Origin: Brasenia schreberi
Taxonomy: Eukaryota; Streptophyta; Magnoliopsida; Nymphaeales; Cabombaceae
NCBI GenBank assembly: GCA_036023115.1
Contig: JAYKKT010000088.1
Coordinates: 4,635,501-4,699,500 of the forward strand
Reading direction: 5' to 3'
Length of the DNA: 64,000 nucleotides
This document shows positions 41,979 to 54,401 of this stretch, one piece after another. The first letter of the stretch is position 1. Each line of letters begins with the position of its first letter. The notes below the pieces were generated by a model. The model worked only from the letters and a program-made list of their open reading frames with translations. It made no database searches and was not told where the DNA came from. The position numbers were made by a program, and so were the translations under genes.

Positions 41979-44900
41979 TCAAGTTGGGTCTTGAAAGCTT
42001 GAAATACCCAACTTGTTAAGAGTCTTCTTTAGGTTGCATGTGGACACGGGCTTGGTAAGAATATCTGCTAGTTGAGCTTCTAATCGAACATGTATAATGT
42101 TGAAGATTCCTTGTGCAACTTTTTCTCTAATAAAGTGACAATCAATTTCGATATACTTGGTTCTCTCATGAAAAACTGGATTTGATGATATCTGTAATGT
42201 TGTCTTACTATCTGTAAGAAAATTGATTGGAACCACTCTTTTTAAACCAATTTCTTCCAATAAGGATAAAATTCATATTCCTTCACACATGCCAAGAGTA
42301 ATTGCTCGATACTCTGCTTTTGCACTAGATCGAGCCACTACAGTTTGTTTCTTGCTCTGCCAGGATACCACATTTCCTCCTAGATATACAATATAACCTG
42401 AGGTAGACTTCCTATCACTCTTAGAACCAGCCCAATCAGCATCATAATAGATCTCTAATTCCATGGACAAATGAGGAGTATACTATAGACCATAAGAAAT
42501 AGTTGATTTCAAGTATCTAATGATATGAAATACCATGCTAATATGATGTTTAGAAGGAGAATGCATCCACCTGCTAACATAACTGACTGCAAAGCTGATA
42601 TCCGATCGAGTGATAGTGAGATAAATAAGTTTGCCTACTAATCTCTGATATCTTCCAATATCTTCATATGGTTCTGATTTGGTTTCTTTGTCTTTATTGG
42701 CAAGCTCGATAGGAGTAGAACATATTCTACAATCTTTCATTTTTGTTTCTTTCAATAGATCCAGAACATACTTTCTTTGACTTAGGAATAACCTGTTCTC
42801 ACTCTGTAAAACTTCGATTCCTAAAAAATAGTGAAGCTTACCCAAATCTTTTAAGTCAAAGAGAGCATGTAATTCCCTTTTTAACTTAACAATACCTTCA
42901 TCATCATCTCCAGTGATAATAATATCATCTACATACACAAGTAGTATAACAATTCTTTTCTTTTTGCGGATAAATAAGGTATGGTCACTGATACACTCTT
43001 TGAATCCCAAACTGATAATACCATCACTGAATTTTTGAAACCAAACTCTGGGTGATTGTTTTAGTCTATAGATAGATTTTCTTAATTTGCACACCGTATT
43101 ATAATTCTGCTCTTAATAATACCCAGGAGGTAAATCCATGTAAATTTCTTCTGTGAGGTCTCCCTGAAGAAAGGTGTTTTTGACATCTAATTGCCATAAA
43201 TTCCAACAATGATTAACTGCAATACTGAGAATGATTCTGATTGTATTCATCTTTGCCACTGGTGCAAAAGTTTCATTATAATCAATGCCATAAGATTGAC
43301 TGTAGCCCTTAGCTACTAGTCTTGGTTTGTATCTGTCTATGTTTCCATCTGCCTTATATTTCACAGAATATACCCATTTGTAGCCCATTGTTTTTCTATC
43401 TGGTGGTAACTGTACCAGTTCCCAGGTTTTGTTATTTTTCAACGTTGAAATCTCATCTTTCATAGCAGCCTTCCATTCTGAATATTGAGACGCATCTTCA
43501 AATGACTTGGGAATATGAGTATTCTCTGCATTCATCACAAACAATTGATACTCCTGTGGATAGTTAGTATATGAAATCATCTTCTGTAGTGCATATTTAC
43601 CCTTATCACGTTTTCCTTTTCTGAGAGCTATAGGTAAATCATCTAGATCAATAGTAGGATTTTGGGAAATTACCTGAGATGGAATTGGAGTTGATTGAGG
43701 GTTAGAGCTTTGATCTTGGGTAGCAGACTGATCCTGAGCAAAAATTCTCCTTTCACCTCGAGAATAACTCTGCCACATTTTTTCTGGAACAGGTGGGGCC
43801 TCTGCTGTTTTATTTTCAAACTCTAAACAGTCTTCATTTGGTAGAATGGGATACACCATAGGTGAGTATCTTTCAGAAGTTTGACTTTCAGGTTTACCAT
43901 AAAACGGTATATTCTCGTGAAAGGTAACATCCATTGTGACATATGATTTCGTTGTTACAGGATCATAACATTTATACCCCTTTTGAGTGGATGAATATCC
44001 TAAGAAGATGCACTTGACAGCTCTAGCATCTAGTTTGTCTCTTAAACTACAGTGTACATGAACAAAACACGTGCACCCAAAGACTTTTGGAAAAATATGA
44101 AATGGTTTTTTGGAAGGGCAGAAGGAATGAAACGGAGTATGGCCTTTTAGTACTTGACTGGGCATACGATTGATAAGATAGACTGCAATTAAAACTGCTT
44201 CCCCCCCAAAAAAATTTGGAACATCATAACCAATTAAGAGAGTTCTAGCTACTTCCAGAATATGTCGATTCTTCCTTTCTGAAACACCATTTTGCTGTGG
44301 AGAATAAGGACATGAAGTAATTCCCCGATCTGAAAAATATGACTTGAGTGATTGTGACATAAATTCTTCCTCATTGTCACTCCTAAATATCTTAATGGGT
44401 TTCTGGAATTGTGTATGCACGAATTGACAATAGATAGGAATAATATTCTTCACTTCCTCTTTTGTTTTCATGAGGTAGATAACAGTAAAATGGGTACAAT
44501 CATCAATGAAAGAGATGAAGTATTTATGACCATGTAAAGAAGTAATAGAGTAGGGGCCCCATATATCAGAATAAATAAGCTCAAAAGGCATAGAGGATTT
44601 TTCTTCATTCAAGGGAAATGAAATACAGTGGTGTGTTGCCTTCTGGCATGTTTCACAGTTTAACTGCAAATTATTACAAGTAAAAAATTCAAGTAAAAGA
44701 CTTCTAATTTTTGAAAGAGGTAAATGCTCTAATCTCTTGTGCTATAAGGATAAATCTTCTTTCTGCTTTTCTGTAATTGTCACTGTCTGAAATGTTGTCC
44801 TTCTTGCCTCCTCATAGACATAGAGTCCTCTTGTCATGCTACCCTGACCAAAGATCCTCCCCGTCCTCAGGTCCTGAAAGGTATACCTAGATGAATCAAA

Positions 44901-45623
44901 GATCACTTTACATTTAAAGTCTTCGACAATAGCAAATACTGATAATAAATTAACTAAAATATTCGAGACATGTAAAACATTTTGCAATACTCCAAGCGGA
45001 GTAGTAATACTGTCTTTCCCAATAATGGGTGTATAGGATCCATCGGCCAATCTAATGTTCATTTTACCTGAAGTCAACTGGTAATTATCAAAGAACTCTC
45101 TTTTACCCACCACATGATCGGTAGCTCCAGAGTCAATTACCCAGATTCTGAGATGTGAAGTGTTTACATTACCATGGGCAATCAATGAGAAGGGGTACGC
45201 CATAGTTGCTTGAGATGTGGAGGTAGAAGTAGAAGTGGAAGTAGAAGTAGAATCATTAAGTCGAGCCTTTAACATCTCAATCTCCTTTTCCATATCTGTC
45301 AGTAAATCTGCATTGCCCTCTGTAGCTTGTTTTCCACTCTGATCACTGCTAAAGTAAGCTCGGTTAGGCCTATACTGATAATATGAAGGTTTACCTACAA
45401 GTTCCCAGCATGACTCCTTCGTGTGTCTCGATTTCCCACAATGTGTACATGTTAGTTTATCTCTTTCTTCAGAGGTAACTGATGACCTGCCTCTGCCACG
45501 ACCATAGCCTCCTCTACCACGAGAATATGATGAGGTAGAGGAATTCCTCCCTACAAATGTTATTGTTTCTAAACTGGGCTTCATTTCTTTTTCCAAACGT
45601 TTCTTGTCCTCTTCTCTTAGCAA
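41979..45623 (-). pseudogene. Copia D gag C-terminus and pol, one frame with stops
   Basis: Pieces 44742-45623, 43113-44669, 42483-43094, 42273-42470 and 41979-42260 share one frame. In order: zinc knuckle CTHCGKSRHTKESCWE, protease WVIDSGATDHVVG, integrase ([55 protein letters not shown]), RT (YKWVYSVKYKADGNID, WQLDVKNTFLQGDL, LLVYVDDIIITGDDD) and RNase H (YDADWAGSKSDRKSTSGYIV; HERTKYIEIDCHFIRE). The YVDD site and the protease are intact. Stops fall near 44740, 43110, 42480 and 42270. It would be a full polyprotein of about 1,200 codons without them. Confidence 0.9.
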
Positions 45624-46200
45624 AATGAATATACTGTACTAAGAGATGGAAGTTCTCTCTGCTGAGTATATTATTCTTAATAGCCTCATATTCTGGAGAA
45701 ATACCCCACAAAAGATCAAAAACTTTATGTTCTTCAAACTCTTCATTTCGTTCATGAGTACACAGTTGACATTTGATTTTGGAATAAAACTGCAGTTCTT
45801 CCCATAAGCCTCGGAGTTCAGCATAATACTCACTAACAGATCGTCCACCTTATCCACATTTTCTTATTTTTTCGATGAGATCATATGTCTTGGCTATATT
45901 CTTTCTCTGAGCATATGCATCCTGAGCAGCCAACCAAATATCTTTGGCAGTTTCCAGAAACATGAATGTACTTCCAATAGATGGTATCATTGATTGTATG
46001 AGCCAAGCACTGACAAGTGCATTTTCTCTACGTCATTTTACATAAAGTGGATCTGTTGGTGGTGGCTGAGGAATATCTCCCGTAAGGTAATCCCAACGCC
46101 CCTTGGCCATTACAACAAGTTCAATCGATCTGGACCATTGTAGATAATTATTTCCATCCAACTTAGTATTGTTGATTTGGAAGACTTCCCCTTTGTCTCC
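45624..46200 (-). pseudogene. Copia D gag N-terminal part, broken
   Basis: On the minus strand the sequence reads KLDGNNYLQWSRSIELVV, FMFLETAKDIWLAAQDAYAQ and SVSEYYAELRGLWEELQFY, a standard copia gag. Two stops and shifts separate these pieces from the zinc-knuckle piece (45514-45711 and 45639-45857 are overlapping frames of the same region). Confidence 0.8.
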
Positions 46201-46913
46201 AGTAATATTGTCACTCTGTAATTTTGTTTCTATCCATCATTATTATAGATTACTAATAATTCCTCCTCTTTTGTTGTTTTTTAAGATATGCAGGCACACC
46301 ACAACAAAAAATGTTTTTGAATCACACATGAATGGAGATGGATGTGCAATCAGCCACTACGGTACTTCAGTCTTCACCTTTGATATAAAACAAGAAGAAC
46401 TGATTCCAGGAAGTTGTAATATTTTTCAATCAGACACTAATGTACTAGACCGATTCCAGGTAGTATTTTTCTTTAACTACAATCATAAACGATAACTGAA
46501 AGTATTTTCGATACTGTCCAACACAACAGGCAGTTGTGATCCTTTTTTAGAGAGATAGATGAGATCCTTTTCTTCAAGAAATACTTCTGTGCGTTAGTAG
46601 GATTTCTTGTGGGTGACTTGATTCTAGTGCCTGCGTGTTTCTGTTGGGATGACTATATACCGCCTGTACCACTAAGGATTGATAGCTATGAGTTGTTTAC
46701 CTTCAAGTCTTGGGTCTGCGCACATTGAAAGATGAGCACGTTTGCTTGGATACAAGTTAGGAATTCAGCCTTGGGCCAGGGAACTATCGTTCCTTGTTTT
46801 TCTTCAATATTCTTTCACGTTTTTTGTTGTTTTGCAGGTTGCCACAGCTTCTTGATGGAGATCGACTTTTCCACAAGATTGTACGACGAACTTGCGGTAA
46901 TATCAACCAAACA

Positions 46914-46925
46914 GCTATGATACCA
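46914..46925 (-). other. Primer-binding site of copia D
   Basis: The minus strand reads TGGTATCATAGC directly inside the LTR, one base from the initiator tRNA-Met site. Confidence 0.87.
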
Positions 46926-47298
46926 TGATAAATTTAATCAATCTATGATGCAAAATAATCATGAAATGAAGCAATGCTGAAAAAGAGGCTGAAACTGGGA
47001 ATCAGCCCACTATTGGTTGCCGCCACCACCATCTTTATTTCTTTTTGCTTAGAAAACCTAATTACAACTAGGGCTATTTTATACAGGGTTTATAACTTAA
47101 AGGACCGAAATGCCCCTTTGCTAGACTCACTAATTACTAACTAAGTACGGTACCGAAATTCGATCTATATCTGATTCAATTTGGTCCCACACGATTAGAC
47201 TGACTCATTTATTAATTAAACTAGTCAACCCACTAATCTAAGGATAATGACAAGCATACACAGATGACAGATATACATATTGATTCATTTCTTCAACA
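46926..47298 (-). repeat. 5' LTR of copia D
   Basis: 373 bp, paired with 41599-41971 and followed by CCTAG. Confidence 0.94.
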
Positions 47299-47529
47299 CC
47301 TAGGACTATAAAACTTCCTATTATAGTCAAACATGGGCCTTGGTGGGATTGTAGGACCCTAATTTTTACCTAATTATGAGGTAGATGGGCTATTGGAAGT
47401 TGGAACTGGAACTTCTGTAGTCCTCTCCTCGCAAACAAGCGCCTCCTATGCGGTGGAAATGTTCATATAACATCCTATAACATCTTTAAAGCTTTATACT
47501 AAATTGAGCAACATTTTACATGCATGAAT

Positions 47530-48117
47530 TGATGTGCTTGTTGCCTTAAACTAGGAAAGGATAAACAGAAATAATAGGTGATTAAAAGGGTTCGTGTGAT
47601 AGCAAAAAAACAATAACCTTGCACTCAAAAGCCACAGTCTAGGTGATGAGTTGAGAGAAAAGGAACACCACCACAAGCCTTGCTGAAGGATTTGATAAGC
47701 AAAATGGAAACTCGTATTTCACTTGATAGAGCAACAAAAGGTGTCTTACAAATCTGGTGATGATGATTTTATAGTTGGAAACAAGACTCCTTAGTTGGCC
47801 AATGAAAGAGAGGGCAAGAGTTAATGATGCCGCCAAATAAACGAGTAAACAAAACGTTGTATTAATTTCTCTTGTCGCCAAGTTAGCCAATAGACAAGAA
47901 CTAGTTGTTGGAGTGAGATGCCACTTGTCCAGGATCTCCAACTGAGTGTTGGGTGGTGTGAGTGATGGTTGGAATGTGCACTTTCTCTTAGCCTCAGGTC
48001 TAAGAATGGGTAATAGGCCGGTTGATTCGGGGTGACTGTTGTTCATGGACGGAGTTGGACTTGCTTGTGTTCAGTTCCAAGTTATTGCTTTCTTTATCCT
48101 CATTGATGCTCACATCA
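47530..48117 (-). repeat. 3' LTR of the gypsy element
   Basis: 588 bp, direct repeat of 57303-57909. The last codons of the integrase reading run into the LTR (stop near 48000), so pol and LTR overlap. Confidence 0.88.
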
Positions 48118-49241
48118 TTTCCTCTGGGATGAAAGGAAATCATCTCGATTTGTGGAGACTCTTCATCCGGTATATAAGGTGTGAGATCCATAACAATGAA
48201 AGTAGTTGACATGTTATAGTGGGCAGGCAGCTCCAATTTGTATGCATTGTTATTGACCTTTTTCAGTATCTTGAACGGTCCATTGGCACAGGGACTCAAC
48301 TTGGACTAGAGGTGTGAAAAATGTTCCTTTCTCAAATGCACCCAAACTAAATCACCTAGTTAAAATATCAATTTGTGTCTCCCTCGATTGGCTTTCTGGA
48401 CGTAGTTATCCATAGTCTTTTGCAAGCCTTGTTAATCTCGGCATGTAGTTCGTGAATAGATTTGTTGAATCGGTAACCCTCGAGTTATCTGACAGAGGGG
48501 GTTGGATCATATCAAGTGGAATACTCCCGTAGATGGCTTCAAATGGGTTGCGCCCAGTAGCTCTGTGAATAGACCTATTGTAGGCAAACTCTGTCATAGT
48601 GATGTAGTCGTCTCAATTACGTTCTCCTTTTGTTATAATTCCTCGCAAAATACCCCCGATGAATCAGTTAGTCACCTCAGTTTGTCAGTACGTTTGAGGG
48701 TGGCATGCTATGCTATAGAGAAGCTTGGTACCGAAACAATGCCACAATGCCTTCCAAAAGGTGTTCAGAAACTTGGTGTCTCGATACTCCTGAGAATGTT
48801 GTGCATTTGTACCACGTCTCTTAGAAACAAATAAGCGATGTGTCGGGCATCATCGGTTTTCCTACATGGAATTAGATGACACATCTTAGAAAACCTATCA
48901 ATAACAAGAAAGATTGAATCTTTGCCTCGTTGGGTTCATGGCAATCCTAGCACAAAGTCTATGCTCGTGTGTGTCCATGGTCATTCAGCAATAGATAAGG
49001 GCGTGTAAAAGCTTTGTTTTGCCGAATCTATAGTTTTCACCTAATTACACTTGGCACAACGTCTTGGAATACGGTGCACATCTTTGAGCATTCCATGCCA
49101 ATAGAAATGCCCCTAAACCAACTTCATGATCTTCTTTACTGTAAAGTTACCAGCCGGTCCTCTACCATGGGCTTCACGAATTAGCATCTCCCATAGTGAA
49201 CCGTGTGAAATTCACAATTAATTAGTTTTGAACATAAACCC
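48000..49241 (-). pseudogene. Gypsy integrase, broken
   Basis: The minus strand carries the zinc-binding region (HFYWHGMLKDVHRIPRRCAKC), the core ([26 protein letters not shown]), and MTEFAYNRSIHRATGRNPFE at 48406-48597. The C-terminal domain is at 48000-48299 (GPFKILKKVNNNAYKLELP, then DLTPYIPDEE). Stops separate these parts and some core sequence near 48640-48790 is disturbed. The upstream end is cut by copia E at 49241. Confidence 0.85.
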
Positions 49242-49435
49242 TATTATAAAAAATCACAACTTTATTGAATTAAATATAAAAAAACTTACAGATTATGGCA
49301 GATTGGAGGCATTCCTCCAATCTGCCCTAATAATGATGACAGTCGGCTGCTCCTATGTTGCCCTACTCTATTTCACGTTTTAGCCCTAATTACCTATTTA
49401 TATTTAATCTAACTTGAATGACAAGGATACCCCTC
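49242..49435 (-). repeat. Truncated 3' LTR of copia E
   Basis: Matches 52674-52865 and then breaks off at CCCCTCCAATCTTATAA, where pol sequence starts. Confidence 0.85.
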
Positions 49436-49440
49436 CAATC

Positions 49441-50720
49441 TTATAATTGTGTACATGTACGCTTACCTTTGCGAATAGCAATAGGAATTTCTAGGTCGTC
49501 TGTCACTTGTAATTGAGGATCTGAGTCAGGGTTAATCTCTTTGGTAATTTGATGTTGAGCTCTCCTTTCTTGGGGATAAACAATTTTCCTTGATCCTCTC
49601 TTATACATCAAAATCTCTTTTGATTCTTTTGATTCTTTTGCATTATCACCTGCAATACTTTCTGACTCACTAGGAATTAGAGGAAGAACATACGAAGTAT
49701 TATGCTGAGATATAATTAGCTCCCCTTGGGAAGGGTAATATGGAGTAGACTTAATGAAGGTAACATTCATTGATACATATAGTTTCTTAAGAATAGGATC
49801 ATAGCATTTATAGCCCTTTTGAGAATTTAAGTAGCCTAGAAAAATACACTTCACAGATCTAGGATCAAGTTTATCACAATTAGGTAAATGAATATGTACA
49901 AAACATGAGCAACCAAAGATTCGAGGGACTAGACGAAAATGTTTTGAATTTTATAAAGGCATTTCATGGGACTTTCACCTTTTAGAATACTACTAGGCAT
50001 CCTATTGATCAAGTGAACAGTAGTAAGGACGTCTTCTCCCCAATAACATTTAGGAACATTGTTTTGGAGTAATAAAGTTCTGGCTACTTCTAGAATGTGA
50101 CGATTCTTTCTTTCAGCAACACCATTTTGCTGAGGAGTATAAGGATAGGAAGTTTGATGAATAATACCATATGAGTGTAAATATGCTTGTAACTGTCTGC
50201 CAATGTATTCTCCCCCATTATCAGAACGTAAGATTTTCACAAAAGTATTGATTGGATAAGAATAAATTTATGTATAACTGGAAATATAATAAATACTTCA
50301 GACTTTGATTTAAATAAATAAACAATTGTGAGGAGAGTACAGTCATCAATAAAAGAAACAAAATATTTCTGACCAAATAGTGAAGTAACTGAACTAGGAC
50401 CCCATATATCAGAATAAAGGAGTTCAAAAGGTTGAGATCTTCTAGAGTCACTTAAAGGATAAGGGACTCTTTGATGTTTCCCGTGCTGACACACGTCACA
50501 AGAAAATTATGATTTATTGGACTCGACACTAAGATGAGGCATAACATATTGAAGTTTTGATATAGGTAAATGACCAAGACGATAATGCCATAATCGAATC
50601 TCTGCATCCTGAATTGCTGGAGCTGAAGTATTATATGATGTGGTTTGCTGCAAATGATCTTCCAATATGTATAATCCCCTTTGTAGTTTACCATGACCAA
50701 AGATTTTTCCCGTCCTCATA
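49441..50720 (-). pseudogene. Copia E integrase and linker, broken
   Basis: Pieces: 50507-50719 (pre-integrase, LPISKLQYVMPHLSVES), 50237-50494 (HGKHQRVPYPLSDSRRSQPF, YSDIWGPSSV, FIDDCTLL), 49929-50240 ([40 protein letters not shown]) and 49441-49854 (CIFLGYLNSQKGYKCYDP, IVYPQERRAQHQITKEINP). The DD-E catalytic residues all survive, although across different frames. The reading ends at PIAIRKGKRTCT at the deletion junction. Confidence 0.85.
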
Positions 50721-50911
50721 TCCTAAAATACACATCCAGTAGAATCAAATGTTACACTACAGTTCATAGTACGAGATAATGCACTGACTGAAAGTAGATT
50801 TATAGGAAAACTAAGAATATAATAGACTGATTTTAGGTCTAAAAAACATATGGGTACACTTTCCTGTCCAATCATATAAGTATAAGATCTGTATATCAGC
50901 TTAATCGCTTC

Positions 50912-52069
50912 CTATTTTTTAATTGATTTGTATTCTGAAAAATATGATAAATCTCCCACCATGTGATCTGTAGCTCCTGAATCAATAATCCAAGCTTTGG
51001 AATTAGAAGAAGATGAGTTATTACCCTTCACAATATGAGTTGCTTGAACTACTATAGCCTGTGAAGATGATGATTGAGAGTGTTCTGATAGCTTTGTTTC
51101 TAGTCCTATCATTTTAATGATCTCTTGAATACCCTCTCTACTAGGAGTGGGAGTTTCTGCGAAATGAGCTGAGTAGTTTCGATTTCTGTTGAAATCTGGT
51201 CTCCCATTTAATTCCCAACAGTTTTCTTTAGAATGCCTCGATTTTTCACAATGAGAGCATACAAGTTTGTCCTTATCATCAGAGTTAAATCTTCTTCGTC
51301 CATGTCCTCTACTATGTTGTCCACCTCTTTCACGATAATAAGTGTTGTCTCTTCGTGTTTGGAGTAAGTGTTGGTCTGTAACTAAAATACTGTCTCTCTC
51401 AAGATTTCTGCAATCTTCTTCTTTGATTAATAAAGAATATACTATGCCAAGTGAATGAAGTTCTTCTCTGCTCAAGATATTTAGTTTTATTGATTCAAAC
51501 TCTGAGTTGACACCCCACAATAAGTCAAATACTTTATTTTTCTCAATTTCAATGTTTCTTTCAATGAAACAAGAAGCGCACTTTATATTAGTAAAGTAAA
51601 GAATTTCATCCCAAAGTCCTCGTAAATATGCATAGTATTCACTGATAGACTGTGTGCCTTGTTTACATTTTCTGATCTTTTGAAATATCTCATATTCCTT
51701 TGCAACATTTTTCTTTCTGGAATAGGCTTCGAAAACTACACACCAAATTTCATAAGCAGATTCAAGAAACATAAAGGTTTTTGCAATTGATGAAATCATT
51801 GACTATAGCAACCATGATGATATTAAAGCATCTTATCTTCTCCGGGTAGAATAGTGTATATCATGAGTCTCTGGGATTGGTATTTTACCCATTAGGTGTG
51901 CCCATCTCCCCCTTGCTATAATAGTCAGTTCCACAGACCTAGACCATTCCAAGTAATTTTCGTCATCGAGCTTAGTAGTTGTAATCTGAAAATTGTCTGT
52001 TTTTTCTAATAAAAAAGATTGTTCACCTGTGTGGAAGGAATTGTCAACACCTTTTCCTTTACCCACCAT
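50912..52069 (-). pseudogene. Copia E gag and protease start, broken
   Basis: It starts MVGKGKGVDNSFHTGEQSF at 52069. A stop at about 51830 and another at 51800 separate it from 50912-51799, which carries the gag core (FMFLESAYEIWCVVFEAYS), the zinc knuckle CSHCEKSRHSKENCWELNG and the protease site AWIIDSGATDHMVGD. It is better preserved than the gag of copia B, with the same start. Confidence 0.87.
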
Positions 52070-52661
52070 AGATCAAGAAATATAATAAAACTTATCTGGT
52101 TTGCTTCAATAATCTGATTCCTCCAATCTGCCGAATTTGAATAGATGAGAATAGGCCTTCGTTTATCTCCCTAGAGAAACCTTAGAATTAAGTCTCTAGT
52201 AAAAGTCTCAATCAAAGCAAAAATTCAGTTTTTGAATCGGCAAATATATGTTTGATGGTAAGTCAGATCTCCCCCTTTTGAAAGTGAATAACGCAGTTAC
52301 AAGTATTCTTGAATCAGTCACGATTCAAATGAGACAATCACAATGTAAAGCAGTCACGATTTGCGTGATTTTAAGTTGTCAAGAAAATACACTTTGAATC
52401 AGTCACAAATAGAATGTGACAATCACAATCCTGCCTTCCACGCCAAGTCACGAATTCAAGTTGTCACGATTCTAATCTGATTTCTTTACCTGTCACGATT
52501 CCAAATCAGGCAAACGTATTTCTGTCAAGCAAATCACTAACAGTCACATATGCCTCTAATCCGATTTTCTTCCACAGATACCTTTATTTCTTCTTCACGC
52601 ATAAAAAAACTTAATCCACTGATTTTCTTCTTCCAACATCATCGAGATAAATGCCATATAG

Positions 52662-52673
52662 GCTATGATACCA
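52662..52673 (-). other. Primer-binding site of copia E
   Basis: The minus strand reads TGGTATCATAGC directly inside the LTR. Confidence 0.85.
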
Positions 52674-52984
52674 TATTATAAAAAATCATGACTTTATTAA
52701 ATTAAATATAAAAGAAACTTACAGATTATGGCAGATTTGAGGCATTCCTCCAATCTGCCCTAATAATGATGACAGTCGGCTGCTCCTATGCTGCCCTGCT
52801 CTATTTCACGTTTTATCCCTAATCACCTATTTATATTTAATCTAACTTGAATGACAAGAATACCCCTAATCAATCTTATCTACTACTAAGTGGATTGAAT
52901 CTACACTAGACCCATAACAACCCATACGACCCATTACAAGACCCATAAACTACATAAACTAATTTTGAATCAACTTGTCTAACA
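52674..52984 (-). repeat. 5' LTR of copia E
   Basis: 311 bp, with TG...TA ends as in copia B, followed by AACCC. Confidence 0.9.
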
Positions 52985-53706
52985 AACCCATCATGTGTAT
53001 GATAACCTAGAGATGCTCCTTGTTATTGTTATAAATTTAGCTGATCGCGGATCATCGACATATTGACGTTTAAGTTGCTCAAATCGCATAACTTGTTATG
53101 GGACATGTAAGTGTACCGCCTAGACAATACATCTACTACAACATTCAGTTTGCTTGCCTTATGTTTTAGGACATACAAAAATGCTTCTAAATGCTCCACC
53201 CATTTATTGTGCCGCTTATTTAGCTTACTTTAACGCTTTATAAACTTGAGAGTTGCATGATCAATATGAATGATAAATTCCTTGGGGATCAAGTAGCGCT
53301 ATCAATTTTGTAGAGAACGAATTAGAAAGTAAAACTCTTCATCATAAGTAGAGTAATTCAAATTACTACCTTTGAGTTTCTCACTAAAAAGGGAAATGGG
53401 CCTACCTTCTTGGGTTAGTATTGCCCCTATCCCAACTCCGGAGGCGTCACATTCTAATTCAAATACTTTGTCAAAATTAGGTAGAGCTAATATCGGTGCA
53501 CTACATAATTTTGTTTTGAGAGAGTCAAAACACTTTTGATTTGTTGATCCCCATTTAAACCCTTCTTCCTTTTTTAAGCAATGAGTAAGAGGAGCAATAA
53601 TAATGCTAAAATTTCTGATAAACCATGGAGTTACTGAACACACAAAAGAATAAAATCCAATCACAACCAGCATCAATCTGTAAAGCATAGATGCAAGTGA
53701 AATCAC
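52985..53706 (-). pseudogene. Gypsy RNase H and end of RT, broken
   Basis: The piece 53302-53706 has [19 protein letters not shown], the [16 protein letters not shown] catalytic segment and [20 protein letters not shown]. On the far side of a stop the minus strand continues as EFIIHIDHATLKF, then KRHNKWVEHLEAFLYVLKH and VVVDVLSRR to 52985. The RT palm with YVDD, which should precede 53706, is not found and was probably lost at the inversion breakpoint. Confidence 0.85.
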
Positions 53707-53714
53707 AATAATAA

Positions 53715-54401
53715 AATGAATCCATTTAGTAAAAGTTGGTTAACATATAAGTAAAATCTCTCAAGGAACGTTCTTCCCACAACCAATCACTATATACGTT
53801 TGGCTTAAGAAAGACCACTTTATGTGGATATTAATGAAGGGGAAGATAAAAGAATATGATTTGGATCCGTTGAAGTTACCAATTTATTATCTAACAATTG
53901 AAGAGGTCAAAGAACTCATCTAGATGAATGGTTGATTGTTCATCCACATTGCAAAGGGGGGGCCAACCAGAAGAGAGACTAGAAGGAGGACCAGCGAGAG
54001 GTAAAGAGAGGGGAGGAGCCAAAGAAAGATGCGCACAATTAGAAAGAAATATAACTACAGGGAAGATATTTTTAGCGATTGGGTGGTAGTGGTGATAGCT
54101 GTTGTGGTGACTGACTTGGATGATAGCCGCGACGGTGGCAACGAAGAGAGCAGGAACAAAGGCAACTGTGAGAGGATATAGGCGAGAGAGAGGGGCACAC
54201 ACGTGAGAGAGGGTAGGTTAGGTTATATTCAATTTAGGTCGGGTTGATTTAATGGATATTGGATTGACCCGACCCATTATACGCCAATAGGGCTATAGCA
54301 GTGTTTGCACCGCTAATAGCAAACAGGCGGGTCACCCACTAAACCAAGAACGCTAGCGTTCTTGCCTATGCTAATACGCTATACCGTGCTATTAACTACA
54401 T
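53715..54401. other. Right half of a TIR element split by inversion (tentative)
   Basis: The sequence is unrelated to gypsy. Its right end, ATTAACTACATAGGTATA at 54401, is similar to the inverted end at 56888, and gag resumes immediately after it. The 54250-54400 part repeats GCTAATAC/GCTATA motifs, as subterminal regions of DNA transposons often do. The purine-rich stretch 53950-54030 is unexplained. No transposase was found. Confidence 0.4.

Larger units (their letters stand above)
41599..47298 (-). mobile_element. Copia D, best-preserved Ty1/copia
   Basis: Two 373-bp LTRs (41599-41971 and 46926-47298) begin TGATAAATTT and end CTTCAACA on the plus strand. The target duplication CCTAG is perfect (41594-41598 and 47299-47303). 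I count about 20 differences between the LTRs by eye (5-6%). The primer-binding site is at 46914-46925 and the polypurine tract is just inside 41971. The pieces from 45623 to 41979 lie in one frame, broken only by single stop codons. It is 5.7 kb with no nested insertion. Confidence 0.94.
49242..52984 (-). mobile_element. Copia E, internally deleted, nested in the gypsy element
   Basis: It lies on the minus strand. The 5' LTR is 52674-52984 (311 bp); the 3' LTR is only 49242 to about 49435. The perfect AACCC duplication (49237-49241 and 52985-52989) shows that both outer ends are original, so a deletion joined the middle of the 3' LTR to the RT region, removing RT, RNase H and the rest of that LTR. 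Sequence and LTR ends (TTTTTATAATA, TGTTAGACAAGTTGAT) place it in the same family as copia B. Confidence 0.92.

Noticed and set aside
53891..54202. 103-codon minus-strand frame with hydrophobic stretches
   Set aside because: Low-complexity purine-rich DNA read on the other strand; no domain seen.
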